Below the pieces are notes generated by a model, which was not told where the DNA came from, did no database searches, and saw nothing but the letters and a program-made list of their open reading frames with translations. Positions 9,256 through 18,051 of a DNA stretch of 64,000 nucleotides are shown piece by piece. The stretch's first letter is position 1. The number at the start of each line of letters is the position of its first letter. The DNA is from Streptomyces poonensis. Its GTDB lineage: Bacteria; Actinomycetota; Actinomycetes; Streptomycetales; Streptomycetaceae. Where the stretch lies: NCBI RefSeq assembly GCF_014650915.1, contig NZ_BMVW01000011.1, positions 62,001 through 126,000 on the forward strand, in the 5' to 3' direction. The translations under genes were made by a program, and so were the position numbers.

Positions 9256-10154
9256 CCCAGCTGTGCGGTCGCCTCCATGGCGATGCGTTCGAAGACCTTC
9301 TCGTCCACGGCGAAGACCGAGTCGGGGACGGGCCAGTGGATGACGAGGTGCGTGAACCCCAGCTCCGCATGACTCCCGGCGAAGTCCACGAACGCGTCGA
9401 GCGACTGGAACGGACGGTCGCGGTCCGGAGTGAAGCCGGTGAGCAGGACCTTCTCCATCGCGGTCACGTCACGGCCGAGCACGGCGCACGCCTCAGCCAG
9501 CTTCTCGGCCTGTCCGCGCAGGGCACGCACCGACTCCTCGGGAGTGCCCGTCTCGTAGAGCCGGGGATCGCCTGTCGTCACCCAGGCCTGTCCGTACCGG
9601 GCGGCCAGCTTGAGCCCGCGTGGTCCGGTGGCGGCCACCGCGAAGGGCAGCCTGGGGCGCTGTACACAGCCCGGGATGTTGCGCGCCTCGTGCGCCGAGT
9701 AGAAGTCGCCCTCGTACGACACCGAGTCCTCGGTCAGCAGCCGGTCGAGCAGCGGCACGAACTCGGCGAAGCGGTCGGCCCGCTCGCGTGGCGTCCACGG
9801 TTCCTGGCCGAGCGCGGTGGCGTCGAAACCGGTGCCGCCGGCACCGACACCCAGAGTGACACGCCCGCCGGAGATGTCGTCGAGGGAGATCAGCTCCTTC
9901 GCGAGGGTCACCGGGTGCCGGAAGTTCGGCGAGGTCACGAGGGTGCCCAGACGCAGCCGCTCGGTCACGGCGGCGGCGGCCGTGAGGGTGGGCACCGCCC
10001 CGAACCAGGGACCGTCCCGGAAGCTGCGCCACGACAGGTGGTCGTACGTGAACGCCGTATGGAACCCGAGCTGTTCGGCCCGCTCCCACGCGGAGCGACC
10101 GCCTTCGTGCCAGCGGACGTACGGGAGGATGACGGTGCTCAGACGCAGACTCAT
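9252..10154 (-). CDS. LLM-class F420-dependent oxidoreductase
   Basis: This 300-residue TIM-barrel protein is of the bacterial luciferase-like family: MSLRLSTVILPY at the start, DHLSWRSFRDGPW, RLRLGTLVTSPNFRHP and ELISLDDISGGRVTLGVGAG are family signatures. In actinobacteria such enzymes commonly use coenzyme F420 rather than FMN; the substrate is unknown. The start ATG 10154 begins the conserved barrel; the frame is open further upstream but that part is low-complexity. The stop overlaps the start of the HAD gene, which suggests a two-gene operon. Confidence 0.88.
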   Translation of the reverse strand: MSLRLSTVILPYVRWHEGGRSAWERAEQLGFHTAFTYDHLSWRSFRDGPWFGAVPTLTAAAAVTERLRLGTLVTSPNFRHPVTLAKELISLDDISGGRVTLGVGAGGTGFDATALGQEPWTPRERADRFAEFVPLLDRLLTEDSVSYEGDFYSAHEARNIPGCVQRPRLPFAVAATGPRGLKLAARYGQAWVTTGDPRLYETGTPEESVRALRGQAEKLAEACAVLGRDVTAMEKVLLTGFTPDRDRPFQSLDAFVDFAGSHAELGFTHLVIHWPVPDSVFAVDEKVFERIAMEATAQLG

Positions 10155-10255
10155 GCCTTTGAGCCTAAGCGGGTGTGGGTGGCGGCCCCGACGGGGCACG
10201 CGGCGGGCGCGCGTCGCTCCTCGCCGCACGGGGCGGCGAGTGCTCCTGCCCGCGG

Positions 10256-10804
10256 TCAGTGCGGCCCCGGGAACCGCACGTACCCAGGGGGTACGGCTTC
10301 CGTCAGCCACACCCCGTTGTCGCTCACCCGGAACACATGGCCGTCGCGGTGCATCGCGGCGGCGTCCACGGAGAGCACGACGGGGCGGCCGCGGCGGGCG
10401 CCGACCCGGGTGGCGGTGTCGCGGTCGGGGGACAGGTGCACGTCGTGGCGGCTCATCGGCCGCAGTCCCTCCGCCCGGATGGCGTCCAGGCAGGAAGCCA
10501 CCGTCCCGTGGTACAGGTACGGCGGCGGCACCGCCGGGGACAGGCCGAGGTCGACCTCGACGGTGTGGCCCTGGCTGGCCCGGATTCGGGTGCCCTCGAC
10601 GGCGAAGCGCCGCTTGTCGTTGGTGGCGACCACGTGGTCGAGCTCCGCCCTGGTGAAGCGGAAGCCGTGCGTGGCCGCCGCCTCGATGAGGTCGCCGATG
10701 TCCACCCAGCCGCCCGCGTCGAGCGTGAGACCGATGCGCCCGGGCTGGTGCCGCAGGTGTTTCGCGAGATACTTCGACACCTTCACGATGCGCCGTTCTT
10801 CCAT
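10256..10804 (-). CDS. kptA: RNA 2'-phosphotransferase (Tpt1/KptA)
   Basis: A 182-residue protein of typical KptA length. The N-terminal winged part has VSKYLAKHLRHQPG and GGWVDI; the catalytic part has RASQGH (His80), LYHGT, GLRPMSRHDVHLS and a long C-terminal strand. The family removes an internal 2'-phosphate from RNA using NAD+, giving ADP-ribose 1'',2''-cyclic phosphate. In fungi this finishes tRNA splicing, but bacteria lack that pathway and the natural substrate is unclear. It stands alone here, with no RNA ligase or kinase next to it. Confidence 0.93.
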   Translation of the reverse strand: MEERRIVKVSKYLAKHLRHQPGRIGLTLDAGGWVDIGDLIEAAATHGFRFTRAELDHVVATNDKRRFAVEGTRIRASQGHTVEVDLGLSPAVPPPYLYHGTVASCLDAIRAEGLRPMSRHDVHLSPDRDTATRVGARRGRPVVLSVDAAAMHRDGHVFRVSDNGVWLTEAVPPGYVRFPGPH

Positions 10805-10859
10805 TTCGTCAGGGTGCCGGAGAGACGTGTATCACGCACGTCATTTACGTCCCGAGGTT

Positions 10860-10913
10860 TGGTCCACAGCCAAGTGGGTTTTTCCACAGGCAAGTTGTCG
10901 AAACTGTGGACAA
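10860..10913. other. Three DnaA-box-like 9-mers
   Basis: The 150-bp gap upstream of kptA holds TGGTCCACA (10860), TTTTCCACA (10880) and, reversed, TGTGGACAA (10905-10913); the last is a perfect match to the Streptomyces DnaA box TTGTCCACA. Binding is inferred. Confidence 0.45.
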
Positions 10914-10954
10914 CCAGCCGGGCCCGACCGGTGGTTCAGCCGTCGGACGGATGT

Positions 10955-12787
10955 TCACAGGGGTGGGTCGAGGCGTCCGATCGCGCGCACCGCGCCCGGG
11001 GCGAGGCGCGACAGGAAGCGGCCGCTGCGGGCCTCCGGGGTGACGGGGACGACGGCCTGGTCGCGTACGACCGCACGCAGGATCGCCTCCGCCACCTTCT
11101 CCGGCGGGTAGTTGCGGAGCCTGTACAGCCGTGCGGCGCGCGTCCGGAGACGCTGCTCCTCGTCGGCGTCGACGCCCGCGAAGCGCGCGGCCGCAGTGAT
11201 GTCCGTGGTGACGATGCCCGGACAGATCGCCGACACACCGATGTCCTGCCCGGCGAACTCCGCGCGCAGGCACTCGCTGAGCATCAGGACGGCCGCCTTG
11301 GAGGTGCTGTAGGCGGTCAGGGTCTTCGACGGCAGATACGCCGCCGCGGAGGCGACGTTGACGATGTGACCGCCCTGGCCGCGCTGGGCCATCCGCCCGC
11401 CGAAGAGCCGACAGCCGTGGATCACGCCCCACAGATTCGTGTCGAGGATCCGCTTCCAGTCCTCGGCCGTGGTGTGGAGGAAGGTGCCGGCCAGCGCGAT
11501 CCCGGCGTTGTTGACCAGGACGTCCACGACGCCGTGCTCGGCGGTGACCCTTTCCGCGAGTTTCTCCATGGCCTCCCCGTCGGAGACGTCGGCCGTCTCG
11601 GCCCAGGCCGTGGGGGCGCCAGCCAGCCGGGCCGCCTCCGCCGTGCGGGCCGCGCCCGCCGCGTCCCGGTCGACGGCCACCACGCGCGCGCCGGCCTCCG
11701 CGAACGCCAACGCGGTGGCCCGCCCGATACCGGAGGCCGCACCGGTGACCAGCACGAGCTGTCCGCCGAACCGGTCGGCGTACCGGCCGGTGGCCACCGG
11801 GGCGGGGTGTCCGCTCTCGGTGGCCGTCACGAACTCGGTGATCCAGGCGGCAAGTCGGTCGGGACGCGTCCGCGGGACCCAGTGCTTGGCCGGGAGTGTC
11901 CGGCGGGTCAGGCGCGGGACCCACGCCTCCAGTCCGTCGTACAGCCTCTCCGAGAGGAACGCGTCGTCCAGGGGCGTGATGAGCTGTACGGGCGCGTGCG
12001 CGTACGCGTCCTCGCGGGGGTTCGACAGCCGGGACCGGACGTTGTCCCGGTACAGCCACGCGCCATGTGCCGCGTCCGTGGGCAGTGACGAGGTGGGGTA
12101 ACCGTCCGCGGCGATCTTCTCCGTGCGCCGGAGGATTCCGGGCCACCGTCTGCCGAGGGGACCGCGCCAGGCCAGCTCCGGCAGGACCGGAGTGTGCAGC
12201 AGGTACACGTACCAGGACTTGGCGCCCTGGCCGAGGAGCTGCGCCGCCGCGCGCGGGGTCGGCCGCCTCAGCCGGCGTCTGATCCAGTGCCCGAAGTGGT
12301 CGAGGGACGGACCGGACATCGAGGTGAAGGACGCGATCCGGCCCTCGGTGCGCGCGGCCGTCACGAACTCCCAGCCCTGCACCGAGCCCCAGTCGTGCCC
12401 CACCAGGTGCACCGGCCGGCCCGGACTGACGGCGTCCGCCACCGCCAGGAAGTCGTCCGTCAGCTTCTTCAGGGTGAACCCGCCGCGCAGCGGCCGCGGA
12501 GCCGTCGACCCGCCGTGCCCGCGGACGTCGTACAGGACGACGTGGAAGCGGTCGGCGAGCCGGTGGGCGACCGCGGACCACACCTCTTTGGAGTCGGGGT
12601 AGCCGTGCACGAGCACGACGGTGGGCAGTTCGGGATCGCCCAGCTCGGCGACGCACAGCTCGACCCCGTCCGCGCGCACCCGGCGCTCTCGTACGGCGCC
12701 GCGCCCCTCCCCGCCCGCAGCCCGTTGCTGTTCGCTCACTCGCGGGACCCCCCGTTCGCCGACTGCGCTACGTGTCCGTAACGTCAC
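10955..12787 (-). CDS. Alpha/beta hydrolase - short-chain dehydrogenase fusion
   Basis: The N-terminal ~330 residues are an epoxide-hydrolase-like alpha/beta hydrolase: VVLVHGYPDSKEVW oxyanion region, nucleophile elbow GHDWGS (Asp132) and a late His in AKHWVPRTRPD. The C-terminal ~270 residues are a classical SDR with TGAASGIG (NAD(P) binding), NNAGIA and the YSTSK catalytic Tyr/Lys pair. The two parts could act in sequence on one substrate, which is unknown. GTG 12787 is chosen because GGCGGAG lies 8 bases before it; GTG 12793 and 12739 are alternatives. No neighbour reveals a pathway. Confidence 0.85.
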   Translation of the reverse strand: MTLRTRSAVGERGVPRVSEQQRAAGGEGRGAVRERRVRADGVELCVAELGDPELPTVVLVHGYPDSKEVWSAVAHRLADRFHVVLYDVRGHGGSTAPRPLRGGFTLKKLTDDFLAVADAVSPGRPVHLVGHDWGSVQGWEFVTAARTEGRIASFTSMSGPSLDHFGHWIRRRLRRPTPRAAAQLLGQGAKSWYVYLLHTPVLPELAWRGPLGRRWPGILRRTEKIAADGYPTSSLPTDAAHGAWLYRDNVRSRLSNPREDAYAHAPVQLITPLDDAFLSERLYDGLEAWVPRLTRRTLPAKHWVPRTRPDRLAAWITEFVTATESGHPAPVATGRYADRFGGQLVLVTGAASGIGRATALAFAEAGARVVAVDRDAAGAARTAEAARLAGAPTAWAETADVSDGEAMEKLAERVTAEHGVVDVLVNNAGIALAGTFLHTTAEDWKRILDTNLWGVIHGCRLFGGRMAQRGQGGHIVNVASAAAYLPSKTLTAYSTSKAAVLMLSECLRAEFAGQDIGVSAICPGIVTTDITAAARFAGVDADEEQRLRTRAARLYRLRNYPPEKVAEAILRAVVRDQAVVPVTPEARSGRFLSRLAPGAVRAIGRLDPPL

Positions 12788-13017
12788 ACCCACGACTCCG
12801 CCGGAACGAATGTGGCAACGGTCAGCGACTGCGTCAAGAGCCGTATCGGAGACCTGGGAACAACTCAGGGGTCGGTGATGTCCCGTGAGGTGCGGACCGA
12901 GGCCCCTGCACCTAGAGGTGGACCCCTACGGGCCCGTAATACTCGAGGCTGATGCTCGGACAGCTCTGCGGGGTGACGACCGCTGTGGTCCGCGCCACTA
13001 CCGTCGAGGGCGTGACT

Positions 13018-14016
13018 GTGATCGCGACCGAAAGCCTGAGCAAGCGGTTCCCGAGGGTGACCGCGCTCGACCGGCTCTCCGTGGACGTCGGGCCCGGTGT
13101 GACCGGACTCGTCGGTGCCAACGGAGCCGGCAAGTCCACACTCATCAAGATCCTGCTGGGTCTGTCCCCCGCCACCGAGGGCCGGGCCGAGGTGCTCGGA
13201 CTCGACGTCGCCACCAAGGGCGGCACCATTCGTGAGCGGGTCGGTTACATGCCCGAGCACGACTGCCTGCCGCCCGACGTCTCGGCCACCGAGTTCGTTG
13301 TGCACATGGCGCGCATGTCCGGGCTCCCGCCGACCGCGGCCCGTGAACGCACGGCGGACACACTGCGCCATGTCGGCCTGTACGAGGAGCGGTACCGCCC
13401 CATGGGCGGCTACTCGACCGGCATGAAGCAGCGGGTCAAGCTGGCCCAGGCCCTCGTCCACGATCCGCAGCTGGTCTTCCTCGACGAGCCGACCAACGGC
13501 CTCGACCCGGTGGGCCGCGACGAGATGCTCGGGCTGATCCGCCGTATCCACACCGACTTCGGCATCTCGGTGCTGGTCACCTCGCACCTCCTGGGCGAAC
13601 TGGAACGCACCTGCGACCACGTGGTCGTCATCGACGGCGGCAAGCTCCTGCGCTCCAGCTCCACCAGGGACTTCACCCAGACCACGACCACCCTCGCCGT
13701 CGAGGTCACCGACACCGACGAGCACCCCGACGGCACACGCGCCCTGCGGGACGCACTCCACGCGCGCGGGCTGGAGATCCACACGGGCGGCGGGCTGCCC
13801 GGTGCCGGGCACATCCTGCTGCTCACCGCCCAGGGCGAGGAGACGTACGACCTGGTGCGCGACACGGTCGCCGACCTCGGCCTCGGCCTGATCCGCATGG
13901 AGCAGCGCAGGCACCACATAGCCGAGGTATTCAAGGACGGCGACCAGCAGGCGGCCACCCAGGACGGCCAGGACGGCCCGGACGTACGGAAGGAGGCGGT
14001 CGGCCATGGCGGTTGA
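13018..14016 (+). CDS. ABC transporter ATP-binding protein 1
   Basis: A 332-residue ATPase with Walker A GANGAGKST (33-41), signature YSTGMKQR, Walker B LVFLDEPTNGLD and a switch His in TSHLL. The C-terminal ~100 residues form an extra domain common in drug, bacteriocin or sodium exporters. GTG 13018 is preferred: GAGGG ends 7 bases before it; GTG 13012 is an alternative. It is the first of four genes that encode two ATPase/permease pairs, and its end overlaps the permease start by 11 bp. Confidence 0.9.
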   Translation: MIATESLSKRFPRVTALDRLSVDVGPGVTGLVGANGAGKSTLIKILLGLSPATEGRAEVLGLDVATKGGTIRERVGYMPEHDCLPPDVSATEFVVHMARMSGLPPTAARERTADTLRHVGLYEERYRPMGGYSTGMKQRVKLAQALVHDPQLVFLDEPTNGLDPVGRDEMLGLIRRIHTDFGISVLVTSHLLGELERTCDHVVVIDGGKLLRSSSTRDFTQTTTTLAVEVTDTDEHPDGTRALRDALHARGLEIHTGGGLPGAGHILLLTAQGEETYDLVRDTVADLGLGLIRMEQRRHHIAEVFKDGDQQAATQDGQDGPDVRKEAVGHGG

Positions 14017-14947
14017 GCATCCCCCGGCACAGACCGGCACGCACGCGGGCGGACAGACCGTCCCGCGCGCGGGCGAGCAGACCCGGATCCACAACATCGG
14101 CTACCGCAATTACGACGGCCCGCGCCTGGGCCGCGCCTACGCCCGCCGCTCCCTCTACTCGCAGTCCCTGCGCGGCGCGTACGGGCTGGGCCGCTCGGCG
14201 AAGTCCAAGGTGCTGCCCATGATCCTGTTCGTGGTGATGTGCCTGCCCGCCGCGATCATGGTGGCGGTCGCCGTCGCCACCAAGATGGACGACCTGCCCG
14301 TCGACTACACGCGCTACGCGGTCATCATGCAGGCCGTCATCGGCCTGTACGTCGCCGCGCAGGCCCCACAGGCCGTCTCGCTCGACCTGCGCTTCAAGAC
14401 CATTCCGCTGTACTTCTCGCGCCCCATAGAGACCGCCGACTACGTACGCGCCAAGTACGCGGCGCTGGCCTCCGCGCTGTTCGTCCTGACCGCCGCGCCG
14501 CTGCTCGTGCTGTACGTGGGCGCGCTGCTGGCCAAGCTCGACTTCACCGACCAGACGAAGGGTTTCGCACAGGGACTGGTCTCCGTGGCACTGCTGTCGC
14601 TCCTGTTCTCCGGTATCGGCCTGGTGATCTCAGCGGTCACGCCGCGCCGAGGCTTCGGCGTCGCGGCCGTCATCGCCGCGCTGACCATCTCCTACGGGGC
14701 CGTGTCGACCCTCCAGGCCATCGCATTCGACCAGTCCAGCACCGGAGCCGTCCCCTGGCTGGGCCTGTTCTCGCCCATCACGCTCATCGACGGGGTGCAG
14801 ACCGCGTTCCTCGGCGCGAGCTCCGCCTTCCCCGGCGGAATCGGCCCCTCCAGCGGCCAGGGCGTCGTCTTCGCCCTCGTCACCCTGGGCGCCATCGCCG
14901 GCTGCTACGGCCTGCTGATGCGCCGCTACCGAAAGGCCGGACTGTGA
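14006..14947 (+). CDS. ABC transporter permease 1
   Basis: A 313-residue membrane protein of the ABC-2 type. A hydrophilic N-terminus (~1-65) with YRNYDGPRLGRAY is followed by about six hydrophobic segments, with IPLYFSRPIETADYVRAKY between the second and third. It partners the preceding ATPase, with which it overlaps (start 14006, ATPase stop 14016). Direction is most likely export; the substrate is not evident. Confidence 0.88.
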   Translation: MAVEHPPAQTGTHAGGQTVPRAGEQTRIHNIGYRNYDGPRLGRAYARRSLYSQSLRGAYGLGRSAKSKVLPMILFVVMCLPAAIMVAVAVATKMDDLPVDYTRYAVIMQAVIGLYVAAQAPQAVSLDLRFKTIPLYFSRPIETADYVRAKYAALASALFVLTAAPLLVLYVGALLAKLDFTDQTKGFAQGLVSVALLSLLFSGIGLVISAVTPRRGFGVAAVIAALTISYGAVSTLQAIAFDQSSTGAVPWLGLFSPITLIDGVQTAFLGASSAFPGGIGPSSGQGVVFALVTLGAIAGCYGLLMRRYRKAGL

Positions 14948-14955
14948 CCGCCCGC

Positions 14956-15067
14956 CCGTCTCCCACCACCGCCCTTCCACGGAATGGGCTGCGCCCATGA
15001 GCACTCTTTCTCCGTCTCCCACCACCGCCCTTTCACGGAATGGGCTGCGCCCATGAGCACTCTTTCC
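14956..15067 (+). repeat. 56-bp tandem duplication over the start of the second ABC ATPase gene
   Basis: Two adjacent 56-bp units (14956-15011 and 15012-15067) differ at only two positions. Each contains GAATGGGCTGCGCCCATGAG, so the start codon and its 5' flank are duplicated. The upstream copy opens a 19-codon frame (ATG 14997) whose TGA overlaps the true ATG at 15053. Because 56 is not a multiple of three, the upstream copy is out of frame with the gene. Confidence 0.95.
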
Positions 15068-15964
15068 ATCGATCACGTCTCGCGCTGGTTCGGCAACGTG
15101 GTCGCCGTCAACGACATCACGATGACCATCGGCCCCGGCGTCACCGGCCTGCTCGGCCCGAACGGCGCCGGCAAGTCCACGCTGATCAACATGATGGGCG
15201 GCTTCCTGGCGCCCTCCACGGGCACCGTCACGCTCGACGGCCAACCGGTCTGGGGCAACGAGCAGATCTACCGGCACATCGGCATCGTCCCCGAGCGGGA
15301 GGCGATGTACGACTTCCTCACCGGCCGCGAGTTCGTCCTCGCCAACGCCGAACTGCACGGCCTCGGGGAGAAGGAGGCACAGAGGGCGCTCGCCACGGTC
15401 GAGATGGAGTACGCGCAGGACCGTAAGGTGGCGACGTACTCCAAGGGCATGCGGCAGCGCGTGAAGATGGCTTCCGCGCTGGTCCACGAGCCATCCCTGC
15501 TGCTGCTCGACGAGCCCTTCAACGGCATGGACCCGCGCCAGCGGATGCAGCTCATGGACCTGCTGCGGCGCATGGGCGACGAGGGCCGCACGGTGCTGTT
15601 CTCGTCCCACATCCTCGAAGAGGTCGAGCAGTTGGCCTCCCACATCGAGGTGATCGTCGCCGGACGCCATGCGGCGAGCGGTGACTTCCGGCGCATCCGC
15701 CGGCTGATGACCGACCGCCCGCACCGCTACCTCGTACGCTCCAGCGACGACCGGGCGCTCGCCGCCGCACTGATCGCGGACCCCTCGACGGCGGGCATCG
15801 AAGTGGATGTCACCGAGGGCGCGCTGCACATCCAGGCGGTCGACTTCGGCCGGTTCACGGCCCTGCTGCCGAGGGTGGCCCGGGACCACGGCATCCGCCT
15901 GCTGACGGTCTCCCCGTCGGACGAGTCCCTCGAGTCCGTCTTCTCGTATCTGGTCGCGGCGTAG
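15053..15964 (+). CDS. ABC transporter ATP-binding protein 2
   Basis: A 303-residue ATPase: Walker A GPNGAGKST (35-43), YSKGMRQRVKMA signature, Walker B LLLLDEPFNGMD and SSHILEEVEQL. It lacks a membrane domain and must work with the permease starting 10 bp after its stop. The start ATG 15053 is the second copy of a duplicated 56-bp unit; the first copy makes a 19-codon leader frame overlapping it as ATGA, which may couple translation. It belongs to the four-gene exporter operon 13018-16694. Confidence 0.9.
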   Translation: MSTLSIDHVSRWFGNVVAVNDITMTIGPGVTGLLGPNGAGKSTLINMMGGFLAPSTGTVTLDGQPVWGNEQIYRHIGIVPEREAMYDFLTGREFVLANAELHGLGEKEAQRALATVEMEYAQDRKVATYSKGMRQRVKMASALVHEPSLLLLDEPFNGMDPRQRMQLMDLLRRMGDEGRTVLFSSHILEEVEQLASHIEVIVAGRHAASGDFRRIRRLMTDRPHRYLVRSSDDRALAAALIADPSTAGIEVDVTEGALHIQAVDFGRFTALLPRVARDHGIRLLTVSPSDESLESVFSYLVAA

Positions 15965-15974
15965 GAGGCCCGAG

Positions 15975-16694
15975 ATGTACGACCCCACAGTCGCCCGGCT
16001 CACCTACCGGGGCCTGCTCGGCCGTCGCCGGGCCGTCATCCTGGGTGCGCTGCCCGTGCTGCTGATCGTGATCTCGCTGGCCGTGCGCGGCTTCAGCGGG
16101 GCGGACGACCAGGTGGCCGCCGATGTACTCGGCGGGTTCGCGCTCGCCACGATGGTGCCCGTCATCGGCGTCATCGCGGGCACCGGAGCGATCGGACCCG
16201 AGATCGACGACGGCTCGGTGGTGTACCTGCTGTCCAAGCCGGTGAAGCGGCCGGCCATCATCTTCACCAAGCTCATCGTGGCGATCGCCGTGACCATGGT
16301 GTTCTCGGCGGTCCCGACGCTTGTCGCGGGCCTCATCCTGAACGGCAACGGCCAACAGGTCGCGGTCGCCTACACGGTGGCAGCGCTGGTCGCGTCGATC
16401 GCGTACGCCGCGGTCTTCCTGTTCCTGGGCACGGTGACCCGGCACGCCGTCGTCTTCGGCCTGGTCTACGCGCTGGTCTGGGAGGCGCTCTTCGGTTCCC
16501 TCGTCGAGGGTGCCCGCACCCTCAGCGTCCAGCAGTGGGCCCTCGCGGTCGCCCAGAAGGTCGCGGGCGGTGACCTGGTCACCTCGGACGTGGGCCTGCC
16601 GACCGCGGTGATCCTGCTGGCGGCGGTCACGGCGGGAGCGACCTGGTACGCCGGCCAGAAGCTGAGGCGGCTGACCTTGGCAGGGGAGGAGTGA
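15975..16694 (+). CDS. ABC transporter permease 2
   Basis: A 239-residue ABC-2 type membrane protein with about six transmembrane segments. LTYRGLLGRRRAV at the start and GSVVYLLSKPVKRPAIIFTK between the second and third segments are typical of the family's cytoplasmic coupling region. Start ATG 15975 follows TAGGAGGCCCGAG closely. It is the last gene of the double exporter; whether the two ATPase/permease pairs make one heteromeric or two separate transporters cannot be told from sequence. Confidence 0.87.
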   Translation: MYDPTVARLTYRGLLGRRRAVILGALPVLLIVISLAVRGFSGADDQVAADVLGGFALATMVPVIGVIAGTGAIGPEIDDGSVVYLLSKPVKRPAIIFTKLIVAIAVTMVFSAVPTLVAGLILNGNGQQVAVAYTVAALVASIAYAAVFLFLGTVTRHAVVFGLVYALVWEALFGSLVEGARTLSVQQWALAVAQKVAGGDLVTSDVGLPTAVILLAAVTAGATWYAGQKLRRLTLAGEE

Positions 16695-17223
16695 CGGGGG
16701 CCCGGCAGCGGTGACGGGTCACCGCGCGCGGGTGCCTGACCGGGCCGGTGCCCCGACGGGGTTCCGAGTTGCGGCCCCGGCCGGTCGACCCTGGCCCACC
16801 CAGTTGGTCCGGTGGCCAACGGCGGTAGGCGAATTTATTCGGTGGCGCCTTATCCCGGGCCCGGGCACAGTGGATCTGTCCCCGGACGCCGGTTTTGAGC
16901 CGGTGTCGCGAACTGGGAGCGGGGTCCGGTGTCTCTGTTCGCCGGGCTCCCAGCAGGGCAGCCCGCGGCGGGCTCCGGAGTACTACCCCTCCGTCGAGCC
17001 CGCCTCGCACGGGGAGCTGCCCGGGGCGGCCGCTTCGAGCGCGCGATCCCGCGCGGGCCGCCCACCCGGTCGTTGCCGCAGCGGCGGGCCGGTCTCCGGC
17101 CCGCCGCTCCGCTGCGGTCTCCGCTCTGTCTGTCCGCCCACGTTGCGGCGCGGCAGACGGATCATCGGCCTGAGCCGTCCCACCTCGGCCGCCTTGAGCT
17201 GCCCTAAGCCGTCCTGAGCCGCC
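16695..17223. other. 529-bp non-coding gap between converging operons
   Basis: No convincing gene: frames here lack the strong third-position GC of real neighbours. Apart from the hairpin at 17081-17107 and an isolated AT-rich patch (16830-16840), nothing is recognised. Confidence 0.5.
17081..17107. terminator. GC-rich hairpin between convergent operons
   Basis: GCGGCGGGCCGG and its perfect complement (12-bp stem) around a tct loop, placed between the ABC operon (+) and the HAD/serS operon (-). It could end transcription in both directions; there is no T-run, as is usual in Streptomyces. Confidence 0.55.
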
Positions 17224-18051
17224 CTAAGCCTTCCCGGCCAGCAACCGCTCCAGTACAACCGCGATGCCGTCCTTCTCGTTGGAGGCGGTCACCTCGTCGG
17301 CCACGTCCTTGAGGTCCTGGTGGGCGTTGGCCATGGCTACGCCGCACGCGGCCCAGGCGAACATGGGAATGTCGTTCGGCATGTCGCCGAAGGCGAGGGT
17401 GTCCGAGGCGCGGCAGCCGAGGCGGCGTGCGGCCAGGGACAGGCCGGTGGCCTTGGTCAGACCGAGCGGCAGGATCTCGACTATGCCCTCGCCGGCCATC
17501 ACCACGCCGACGAGGCCGCCCGCGACCTGGCGGGACACCTCGGCCAGCTCGTCGTCGGAGAGGCTCGGGTGCTGGATGTACACCTTGTTCAGCGGCGCCG
17601 CCCAGATGTCCGCCGCGTCCCTGATCGGCTGGTACGGCAGCGGGCCGTCGTGGACCCGGTAGCCGGGAGCGACCAGCACCTCGCCGTCCAGGCCGTCGCG
17701 GCTCACGGCCAGCAGCAGCGGGCCGACCTCGGCCTCGATCTTGGCGAGGGCGAGCGTCGCGAGCTGACGGTCCAGGGTCACCGAGGTGAGCAGGCGGTCC
17801 TCGCCGGCGTGGTAGACCTGTGCGCCCTGGGCGCAGACCGCGAGGCCCTCGTAACCGAGGTCCTTCAGTATCGGCTTGGTCCAGGGCGCCGCGCGCCCCG
17901 TGACGACGATGTGCGCGGCGCCCGCCGCCGTGGCGGCGGCGAGCGCGGCACGCGTGCGCTCCGAGACGGTGTCGTCGGAGCGCAGAAGCGTTCCGTCGAG
18001 GTCGGTGGCGATCAGTCGGTACGGGAGGGGCGCCGTCGCGGCGTCGGTCAC
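17224..18051 (-). CDS. Cof-type HAD hydrolase coupled to serS
   Basis: A 275-residue phosphatase-like protein: HAD motif I IATDLDGTLLRSDD near residue 15, VVTGRA (motif II), a Cof-type cap and FGDMPNDIPMF (motif III/IV). The GTG start overlaps the serS stop (GTGA), giving an operon with translational coupling. Its role is unknown; linkage with seryl-tRNA synthetase may be historical only. It is similar in layout to the HAD at 8263-9255. Confidence 0.87.
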   Translation of the reverse strand: MTDAATAPLPYRLIATDLDGTLLRSDDTVSERTRAALAAATAAGAAHIVVTGRAAPWTKPILKDLGYEGLAVCAQGAQVYHAGEDRLLTSVTLDRQLATLALAKIEAEVGPLLLAVSRDGLDGEVLVAPGYRVHDGPLPYQPIRDAADIWAAPLNKVYIQHPSLSDDELAEVSRQVAGGLVGVVMAGEGIVEILPLGLTKATGLSLAARRLGCRASDTLAFGDMPNDIPMFAWAACGVAMANAHQDLKDVADEVTASNEKDGIAVVLERLLAGKA

